Assembly (NCBI GenBank): GCA_029862005.1
Contig: JAOTYD010000014.1
Coordinates: forward strand, 26,735-90,734
DNA length: 64,000 bases
Direction of reading: 5' to 3'
From: Gammaproteobacteria bacterium
Lineage (GTDB): Bacteria; Pseudomonadota; Gammaproteobacteria; GCA-001735895
Shown: one piece after another, positions 57,830 through 64,000 of the stretch
Numbering within the stretch: position 1 is the stretch's first letter
Layout of the letters: each line of letters begins with the position of its first letter
Notes under the pieces: generated by a model
Seen by the model: the letters and a program-made list of their open reading frames with translations, nothing else
Told to the model about the DNA's origin: nothing
The model's database searches: none
Program-made: the position numbers and the translations under genes

Positions 57830-58842
57830 TGTGGAATCGAATTTACGCGCTTTTTGTCGCGCGCAACCTGGAGTTCATCCGCGACCGCTCCGCGCTTGCC
57901 TGGAGCGTTTTGTTGCCGATCCTGATTATCTTTGTCTTCGCCTTTGCGTTTACCGAGGAAAATCCGGAAAAATTCAAGGTTGGGGTGATCCTCGGCGACG
58001 AAACTGAAGGTGCAGCGGCGGCGTTTAAAGAGACACGCTTCATCAACTTCATCAATTTCGATGAAGTCGAGACCAATCTGTTTAAAGTAGAACGTCACCA
58101 GATTGACATGCTGTTCGACCCGAACACCAATCGCTACTGGATCAACCAGACCTCGCCCAATGGTTATATCGTAGAGAAGCTGTTGATTGCGGCCTATGCC
58201 GATTCTGCCGAGTCGCTGCAGCAAACCCTGGTCGAGGGCGATGAAATTCGTTATATCGACTGGGTTATTCCGGGCGTTATCGCGATGAACATCATGTGGG
58301 GTGCCCTGTTCGGCATCGGCTATGTAATCGTACGCTATCGCAAATTCGGCGTGCTCAAGCGCCTGCGCGCAACCCCGGTCACGGCGATTGAATTCCTGAG
58401 TGCCCAGATTTTGTCTCGGTTGTGGCTACTGGTAGTGGTTAATACCGTGATATTTATCTGCATGGATTATTTTGTCGGTTTTCGTATGCTGGGTTCCTAT
58501 TTCAACCTGTTCCTGGTTTTTACGCTGGGTTGTATCAATTTAATTTGCTGCGGGCTGGTGGTCGCGGCCCGCATCTCGACCGAGGAGGTCGCCAACGGCG
58601 TTTTGAACCTGTTGAGCTGGCCGATGATGTTCCTGTCTGGCGTCTGGTTCTCGCTCGAAGGGGCACACCCGTGGATGCAGAAATTTGCCCTGATCCTGCC
58701 GCTTACCCATGTCACCGACGCGGCGCGTGAAATCATGATCGACGGTGCCAGCATCGTGCAAATTTCGGATCACCTGCTGGTGCTCGGTGTGTCGAGCGTA
58801 ATCCTGCTATTGATTGGCGCGAGGATTTTTCAATGGGAGTGA
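57829..58842 (+). CDS. ABC-2 type exporter, permease subunit
   Basis: 337 residues: an N-terminal helix (ALAWSVLLPILIIFVFAFAF), a large periplasmic region to about 145, then five membrane helices with GVIAMNIMWGALFGIGYVIV and the ABC-2 signature-like LLSWPMMFLSGVWFSLEGAHPW followed by LPLTHVTDAAREIM. Typical ABC2 membrane subunit working with the ATPase just upstream. The next gene starts inside its last ten bases. Confidence 0.9.
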   Translation: MWNRIYALFVARNLEFIRDRSALAWSVLLPILIIFVFAFAFTEENPEKFKVGVILGDETEGAAAAFKETRFINFINFDEVETNLFKVERHQIDMLFDPNTNRYWINQTSPNGYIVEKLLIAAYADSAESLQQTLVEGDEIRYIDWVIPGVIAMNIMWGALFGIGYVIVRYRKFGVLKRLRATPVTAIEFLSAQILSRLWLLVVVNTVIFICMDYFVGFRMLGSYFNLFLVFTLGCINLICCGLVVAARISTEEVANGVLNLLSWPMMFLSGVWFSLEGAHPWMQKFALILPLTHVTDAAREIMIDGASIVQISDHLLVLGVSSVILLLIGARIFQWE

Positions 58843-60614
58843 TATCCGACCAGACCATCCTGTTTTGCCTGCTGGGAATCGTATTCGGGCTGCTGGTATG
58901 GGGCAAGATCCGCTATGACCTGGTGGCGTTCGGGGCGCTCGTGGTTGCGATCGTGATCGGTGTCGTGCCGCAGGAGGAAGCCTTCTCAGGATTTGGTCAC
59001 CATGCGACGGTCATCATTGCACTGGTATTAATCGTCAGCCGTGGTTTGTCGAACTCGGGTGCGATCGAGTTGATCGCCCGGCACGTGGTTGAAGGCGGGC
59101 GCTCGTTGTATCTCCATATCAGTATCATGTCGGGTGTATCAGCGGTACTGTCGGCGATGATGAACAATGTCGCGGCGCTTGCGCTGCTGATGCCGATCGA
59201 TATGCAGGCGGCGAAGAAAGCCAAGCGCAACGTGCGTTTAAGCCTGATGCCGCTATCGTTCGCGTCGATTCTCGGCGGCATGATTACGCTGATCGGCACC
59301 CCGCCCAATATCATCATTGCGAGTTTTCGTGAAACCGCGATAGGCGAGCCTTTCGGCATGTTCGACTTTTCACCGGTGGGTGCGGTCACGGCCCTGGCCG
59401 GAGTAATATTTATTGTCCTCGTCGGCTGGCGGCTGATTCCGGATGCCGACAACGATGAAAGCGGGCTCGAGCTACCATTACCACACGAAGACTACGTGGC
59501 CGAAGTTCGCGTCCCGGAAAATGCGACCGTTATCGGCCGGCGCGTGCGGGATCTGGACGGCGAGGCGGATGAAGCCGATGTTGCGATCGTCGGCCTGGTG
59601 CGCAAGGGTAAGCGGTTACCCGGTCGTGCGCGGCTCGAGGAAATTCGCAAGGGGGATATCCTGGTGATCGAGTCCGATGCGGAGCACATAGACGCCTTCG
59701 TCGGCGCCTTCAAACTCGAGTACGTTGGCAGTGAAAAATATATCGGCCATGCCGCCGAAGGTTTGACCCTGGTCGAAGCCGTCGTGCCCGAAAATGCACG
59801 TATCGAGGGTCGCAGCGCATTCAGCCTGCGGCTGCTGTACCGGCACGGCATAACCCTGCTCGGCGTGTCGCGCCGTGGCAGAACCTTCCGTGAACGGGTG
59901 CGCAAGCTCGAGACGCGTGCTGGCGACGTGTTGCTGTTGCTCGGGCCCAGCGAACGCCTGGACGATATCGTCAGGTGGCTCGGGTGCCTGCCATTGCAGG
60001 AACGTGATCTGCTGGTCGTGCAACGTCACAAAGCCTGGATCGCGGTAACCGGTTTTGCGCTTGCAATCGCGGCGGCGACCTCGGGGATCATGCATCTGCC
60101 CGAAGCGTTGGCACTCGTTTGCATGCTCATGGTGGGATTTAATATCGTGCCGCTCAAGGAACTTTACACTTCGATCGAATGGCCGGTCATCGTGCTGCTG
60201 GGCTCGATGATCCCGATTGGTTCCGCGCTCGAAGCTTCGGGCGGTACCGCATTAATCGCCCAGCAAATCATTGATTTTGCCGCAGGCTACGGGCCGGTGA
60301 TCGTGCTCACCCTGTTAATGGTTGTTACGATGACGTTATCCGATGTGCTCAATAATACCGCGACCACTGTCATCGCGGCGCCGATCGGAATCGATATTGC
60401 CAATCGCCTCAGTGTGAATCCGGATCCTTTTCTGATGGCGGTCGCTATTGCCGCCTCCTGCGCTTTCCTGACCCCGATCGGGCATAAGAATAATACGTTG
60501 ATCATGGGGCCCGGGGGCTATCGCTTCGGTGATTACTGGCGCATGGGATTGCCGCTCGAAGTGATCGTAATCGTGGTCTCGATCCCGATGATCCTCATCG
60601 TCTGGCCTTTCTAG
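58833..60614 (+). CDS. SLC13-family transporter with two TrkA-C domains
   Basis: 593 residues. Membrane part 1 (about 1-200) with MMNNVAALALLMPI and GGMITLIGTPPNIIIASF, a cytoplasmic segment with two TrkA-C (RCK_C) domains (about 220-285 and 305-372; ENATVIGRRVRDL and ENARIEGRSAFSL starts), then membrane part 2 with LNNTATTVIAAPIGI and the SNPT-like TPIGHKNNTLIMGPG. This build is standard for the divalent-anion:sodium symporter group whose substrates include dicarboxylates and sulfate. A sulfate or sulfur-oxyanion role is conceivable here but unproven. It overlaps the ABC permease gene by 10 bp. Confidence 0.87.
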   Translation: MGVISDQTILFCLLGIVFGLLVWGKIRYDLVAFGALVVAIVIGVVPQEEAFSGFGHHATVIIALVLIVSRGLSNSGAIELIARHVVEGGRSLYLHISIMSGVSAVLSAMMNNVAALALLMPIDMQAAKKAKRNVRLSLMPLSFASILGGMITLIGTPPNIIIASFRETAIGEPFGMFDFSPVGAVTALAGVIFIVLVGWRLIPDADNDESGLELPLPHEDYVAEVRVPENATVIGRRVRDLDGEADEADVAIVGLVRKGKRLPGRARLEEIRKGDILVIESDAEHIDAFVGAFKLEYVGSEKYIGHAAEGLTLVEAVVPENARIEGRSAFSLRLLYRHGITLLGVSRRGRTFRERVRKLETRAGDVLLLLGPSERLDDIVRWLGCLPLQERDLLVVQRHKAWIAVTGFALAIAAATSGIMHLPEALALVCMLMVGFNIVPLKELYTSIEWPVIVLLGSMIPIGSALEASGGTALIAQQIIDFAAGYGPVIVLTLLMVVTMTLSDVLNNTATTVIAAPIGIDIANRLSVNPDPFLMAVAIAASCAFLTPIGHKNNTLIMGPGGYRFGDYWRMGLPLEVIVIVVSIPMILIVWPF

Positions 60615-60622
60615 ATATCAAG

Positions 60623-60647
60623 GCCAACCCCCGGGTTGGCTTACTAT
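60623..60647 (+). terminator. probable terminator after the SLC13 gene
   Basis: GCCAACCC (60623-60630) and GGGTTGGC (60633-60640) form a perfect 8-bp stem eight bases after the stop codon. The following TTACTATC is not a strong T run, so efficiency may be moderate. It separates the exporter/symporter operon from fumarase. Confidence 0.5.
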
Positions 60648-60744
60648 CGATTCGCGGGATGGCGGTATTCAAGTATATACCGGCTATGATCTTTACCTGC
60701 GAAGCAGTTAAAATAGCGCAATCCTCAGACTTGGCATCATCGTT

Positions 60745-62265
60745 ATGACCGTCATCAAGCAAGCCGACCTGATCGAAAGCATCGCTGATGCGCTGCAGTA
60801 CATTTCCTATTTCCACCCGCTCGATTTCATCCGCGCCATGGATGAGGCCTACCAGCGCGAGGAAAATCCCGCGGCACGTGACGCCATCGCCCAGATCCTG
60901 ATCAACTCACGCATGTGCGCGATGGGACACCGCCCCATCTGCCAGGATACGGGCATTGTGACCGTGTTCCTGCGCGTCGGTATGCAGGTGCAGTGGGACG
61001 CCGATATGTCGGTAAGCGACATGTGTAACGAGGGTATTCGCCGCGCCTATCTGAACCCGGACAACGTGCTGCGCGCATCGATTCTGAATGATCCCGACGG
61101 CAGCCGCAGCAACACCGGCGATAATACCCCGGGCGTGATTCATTACGAGATCGTACCGGGCGATATGGTTGAAGTGCACGTCGCCGCCAAGGGCGGTGGC
61201 AGCGAGGCCAAGTCGAAGTTCGCGATGCTGAACCCATCCGACTCGGTGGTCGACTGGGTGCTCAACATGGTGCCGCAAATGGGTGCCGGTTGGTGTCCCC
61301 CGGGAATGCTCGGCATCGGTATCGGTGGCACCGCCGAGAAAGCGATGCTACTGGCCAAGGAAGCCTTGCTGGAACCGATCGATATCCATGATCTGCAGGC
61401 ACGTGGCGCAAGTAACCGCGCCGAGGAATTACGCCTCGAACTCTACGACAAAGTAAATCGTCTCGGTATCGGCGCCCAGGGCCTGGGTGGTCTGACCACG
61501 GTGATGGACGTCAAGGTGAGGGACTACCCGTCGCACGCGGCAAACAAGGCTGTCGCGATTATTCCCAACTGTGCGGCGACCCGCCATACTCATTTCACGC
61601 TCGATGGTGGCGGGCCTGTGCGGCTCGAAGCGCCAAAACTCGAGGATTGGCCCGAAGTCACCCGCGAAATCGGCGACAACGTCAAGCGGGTCAACCTCGA
61701 CAACGTTACCCGCGCCGATGTCAAGGCCTGGAAACCGGGCGATACGCTGCTGCTAAGCGGCAAGATGTTGACCGGTCGCGACGCCGCGCATAAAAAAATG
61801 GTCGATATGCTTGCCAATAACGAAAAGCTGCCGGTCGATTTGAACGGGCGTTTTATTTATTACGTCGGTCCGGTCGATCCGATCGGTGATGAGGTCGTCG
61901 GTCCGGCCGGTCCCACCACCGCGACGCGCATGGACAAATTCACGCGCACGATGCTCGAGCAAACCGGCCTGCTCGGCATGATTGGCAAGGCAGAGCGCGG
62001 GCCTGCGGCGATCGAGGCGATCCGTGATTTTGAGTCGGTATACCTGATGGCGGTTGGCGGTGCGGCCTATCTGGTAGCGCAGGCGATCAAGGCATCGAAA
62101 GTGGTCGCGTTTCCTGAACTCGGTATGGAGGCAATCTACGAATTCGAGCTCGAGGATATGCCGGTTACCGTCGCGGTCGATCACAGCGGTGAATCGGTGC
62201 ACCAGACCGGACCCAGGATCTGGGCCGAAAAAATCAACCAGCGCATCGTCAACTTCGACGCCTAG
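60745..62265 (+). CDS. fumarate hydratase, class I (iron-sulfur)
   Basis: 506 residues, the usual single-chain class I length. N-terminal half has PICQDTGI at about 66-73 (cluster cysteine), the DGSRSNTGDNTPGVIHYE block and AKGGGSEAKSKF; the NCAATRH cysteine lies near 273-279 and GSKVVAFPELGMEAIYEFEL-type sequence near the end. It hydrates fumarate to malate in the TCA cycle with a 4Fe-4S cluster that is sensitive to oxygen and superoxide. Monocistronic; its last 4 bp overlap comF on the other strand. Confidence 0.93.
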   Translation: MTVIKQADLIESIADALQYISYFHPLDFIRAMDEAYQREENPAARDAIAQILINSRMCAMGHRPICQDTGIVTVFLRVGMQVQWDADMSVSDMCNEGIRRAYLNPDNVLRASILNDPDGSRSNTGDNTPGVIHYEIVPGDMVEVHVAAKGGGSEAKSKFAMLNPSDSVVDWVLNMVPQMGAGWCPPGMLGIGIGGTAEKAMLLAKEALLEPIDIHDLQARGASNRAEELRLELYDKVNRLGIGAQGLGGLTTVMDVKVRDYPSHAANKAVAIIPNCAATRHTHFTLDGGGPVRLEAPKLEDWPEVTREIGDNVKRVNLDNVTRADVKAWKPGDTLLLSGKMLTGRDAAHKKMVDMLANNEKLPVDLNGRFIYYVGPVDPIGDEVVGPAGPTTATRMDKFTRTMLEQTGLLGMIGKAERGPAAIEAIRDFESVYLMAVGGAAYLVAQAIKASKVVAFPELGMEAIYEFELEDMPVTVAVDHSGESVHQTGPRIWAEKINQRIVNFDA

Positions 62266-62975
62266 CGGCGGTAAACCCGCGCCAGCGCCCAGACCTCGAC
62301 GAAGTCCACACCGGCGCGATGCAGCGTTTTGGTGATCTCGCTCGCGGTTGAGCCCGTCGTTACGATATCGTCAACGAGGGCGACGTGTCGATACACGCGC
62401 TTCGGCGCATAGGCAAATGCCTGGCGGACATTATTGGCGCGCTGAGTGGCGCTCAAACCCGATTGACCCGGTGTCGCACGCAGCCGAGTCAAGGCGTGTT
62501 GATCGACAGGTATGCCGAAGGCCCTCGACCAGATACCGGCAATTTCCCGGGCCTGGTTGTATCCGCGTTCGAGCAGGCGCGTTCGGTGCAACGGCACCGG
62601 TATCAGTACCTCGGGTTGGGGCGTGCTCGCTCGAAACGGCTCTAGACATTGGTGGCATAGAGTTTTCGCCAGGTAGTGCGATTCGGAAAACTTGAGTTGA
62701 AGCAGGTAACGACGCGCCAGTCCCCGGTATTGCAGCGGCGCAATCATTTTCTGCCAACGCGGTGGACACAGCAGGCAGCGTGGACATACCAGGCCGTTGG
62801 CCGCGTTTGGTTGCCCGCAGTACTGACAGGGATTTGGCACCCACTGCAGCCGCGCCTTGCAGTCGGGGCATAATGAGTTTGCGTCGCTAATTTCGGAGCC
62901 GCAAGCAAGACAAACCCCGGGTGCAAACAGGTGATCGATGAAGCGGGCGATGCCGCGCTGAAAGCTTGCTGACAT
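62262..62975 (-). CDS. comF: ComF-family phosphoribosyltransferase-like protein
   Basis: 237 residues. N-terminal double zinc ribbon with CLACGSE, CPDCKAR, CQYCGQP and CPRCLLC, then a type I PRTase fold ending in [17 protein letters not shown] (about 195-211). ComF is needed for natural DNA uptake in transformable bacteria, and relatives are common in non-competent ones. It is divergent from bioB across 61 bp, a frequent arrangement in gammaproteobacteria (gntX/comF next to bio genes). Confidence 0.92.
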   Translation of the reverse strand: MSASFQRGIARFIDHLFAPGVCLACGSEISDANSLCPDCKARLQWVPNPCQYCGQPNAANGLVCPRCLLCPPRWQKMIAPLQYRGLARRYLLQLKFSESHYLAKTLCHQCLEPFRASTPQPEVLIPVPLHRTRLLERGYNQAREIAGIWSRAFGIPVDQHALTRLRATPGQSGLSATQRANNVRQAFAYAPKRVYRHVALVDDIVTTGSTASEITKTLHRAGVDFVEVWALARVYRR

Positions 62976-63036
62976 TGACTATTCCCTGTCTTGCAATAGA
63001 CTTGGCGTTCTCCCTTTACTCACGGCCAGACTCCTG

Positions 63037-64000
63037 ATGACCGAAGCAGCGCAATCCATCCGCCATGACTGGACGCTTGACGAAATTAAAGCGCTTTTTG
63101 AACAGCCTTTCAACGACTTGTTGTTCCGGGCGCAAACCACGCACCGCCAAAACTTCGATCCCAACGCAGTTCAAATCAGCACCTTGTTGAGCATTAAAAC
63201 CGGCGCCTGCCCGGAAGATTGCGCCTATTGTCCGCAGAGCGCCAAGTACGACACCGGGCTCGAGCGTGAGCGCCTGCTGCCAATTGAAGATGTCCATGTT
63301 GCAGCGATGAATGCCAGGGAAAATGGTGCAACCCGCTTTTGTATGGGCGCAGCCTGGCGCAATCCCACTGACAAAAACCTGGACAAGGTGATCGAGATGA
63401 TAACTCTCGTCAAGGAGCTGGGCATGGAGTCCTGCGTTACGCTCGGCATGCTGACCCGCGAACAGACTCGAAAACTTAAACAGGCCGGGCTGGATTACTA
63501 CAATCACAACCTCGATACCTCGCCCGAGTATTACCAGGAAATCATTACCACGCGAACCTACCAGGATCGCCTCGATACGCTCGAGAACCTGCGCGCCGAG
63601 GACATCAATGTCTGCTGCGGTGGCATTATCGGCATGGGTGAAAGCGATAAGGATCGTGCCGCACTGCTACAGCAGCTCGCCAATCTGCCGGAACATCCAC
63701 AAAGCGTGCCTATCAACCTGCTGGTGCAGGTCGAGAATACGCCGCTGTATGGCACGGACGAACTCGATCCGATTGATTTCGTGCGCACCATCGCGGTTGC
63801 TCGCATCATGATGCCCGCATCGGTGGTGCGTCTTTCCGCGGGCCGCACCGCGATGACCGATGAATTGCAGGCACTGTGTTTTCTTGCGGGCGCCAATTCA
63901 ATTTTCTACGGAGATACGCTGTTGACTACACCGAATCCGGAACAGAATGTGGACAGCGAGTTATTCCACAAGCTCGGTATTGTTGCCAACGGCGAACAGC
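63037..64000 (+). CDS. bioB: biotin synthase (3' end outside window)
   Basis: The first 321 codons from ATG 63037; the frame stays open to the window end. Radical-SAM motif [11 protein letters not shown] at residues about 60-70 (Cys-x3-Cys-x2-Cys), then [15 protein letters not shown] and [12 protein letters not shown], all BioB hallmarks; [10 protein letters not shown] and [10 protein letters not shown] also occur. BioB inserts sulfur into dethiobiotin using 4Fe-4S and 2Fe-2S clusters. Normal BioB has about 345 to 350 residues, so only a short tail is missing. bioF or other biotin genes probably follow off-window. Confidence 0.96.
   Translation, partial: MTEAAQSIRHDWTLDEIKALFEQPFNDLLFRAQTTHRQNFDPNAVQISTLLSIKTGACPEDCAYCPQSAKYDTGLERERLLPIEDVHVAAMNARENGATRFCMGAAWRNPTDKNLDKVIEMITLVKELGMESCVTLGMLTREQTRKLKQAGLDYYNHNLDTSPEYYQEIITTRTYQDRLDTLENLRAEDINVCCGGIIGMGESDKDRAALLQQLANLPEHPQSVPINLLVQVENTPLYGTDELDPIDFVRTIAVARIMMPASVVRLSAGRTAMTDELQALCFLAGANSIFYGDTLLTTPNPEQNVDSELFHKLGIVANGEQ

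Noticed and set aside
63016..63507. 163-codon minus-strand frame at the right end
   Set aside because: Antisense to bioB, whose radical-SAM motif is unmistakable.

Overview
The window looks like chromosomal DNA of a sulfur-oxidising gammaproteobacterium, probably marine. The evidence is a periplasmic thiosulfate/sulfide oxidation cluster with several c-type cytochromes, a probable ectoine hydrolase, sarcosine oxidase and dimethylglycine-dehydrogenase-like enzymes for methylated osmolytes, a PEP-CTERM protein, and a divergent comF/bioB pair at the right end. No lineage can be fixed more closely from sequence alone. I saw no tRNA, rRNA, CRISPR array or intact transposase.

Region 1 (1-9.3 kb), sulfur oxidation. 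The window opens inside soxY, which keeps its C-terminal GGCGG carrier arm. Then come soxZ, a DUF302 protein, a hydrolase-fold protein without the usual nucleophile, and a SoxW/TlpA-like thioredoxin. Opposite strand: a diheme cytochrome c, then a three-gene operon running from an exported protein with eleven exact-length nonapeptide repeats (MNPxxYMxF), through a monoheme cytochrome, to a single-heme-motif protein carrying degenerate versions of the same motif. A near-consensus FNR/Anr site lies upstream of a further diheme cytochrome. The region closes with a periplasmic rhodanese and an FccA/FccB-like flavocytochrome pair whose flavoprotein seems to lack one redox-disulfide cysteine. All encoded proteins except SoxZ appear to have export signals (SoxZ normally travels with SoxY).

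Region 2 (9.4-30.9 kb), methylated-amine and osmolyte catabolism plus housekeeping. A dimethylglycine-dehydrogenase-like protein, CBS protein, MetY, a DMT exporter, the four-gene heterotetrameric sarcosine oxidase operon (soxBDAG, unrelated to the sulfur sox genes), an orphan exported protein, an HTH regulator, a secretin-like protein, an HDOD protein, an EEP phosphatase/nuclease, an unusual homocysteine-methyltransferase-family protein, a probable DoeA ectoine hydrolase, a small beta-barrel candidate, a GNAT enzyme and an MFS transporter.

Region 3 (30.8-45.3 kb), fourteen consecutive minus-strand genes: flavin reductase, M20 peptidase, DUF1611 P-loop protein, DadA-like oxidase, two SDRs, carbonic anhydrase, a polar amino-acid ABC transporter, a second dimethylglycine-dehydrogenase-like enzyme, a class III aminotransferase and a BKACE enzyme. 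Together they look like uptake and breakdown of an amino-acid-like, possibly N-methylated or D-configured, substrate. A palindromic terminator just after the binding-protein gene probably sets it to higher expression than the permeases.

Region 4 (46-54.3 kb), an AT-richer accessory stretch with wide spacers: FHA protein, a small membrane-protein gene split by an in-frame stop, PEP-CTERM protein, lipase, GFA protein, intradiol dioxygenase, OmpA-type lipoprotein with an internal duplication, and a DUF4382 lipoprotein. Nearly every spacer carries a copy of one degenerate dispersed repeat of about 80 bp.

Region 5 (54.4-64 kb), core genes: an M14 deacylase/GCS2 ligase pair, an ABC-2 exporter and SLC13/TrkA-C transporter operon, class I fumarase, comF and the start of bioB, which runs off the window.
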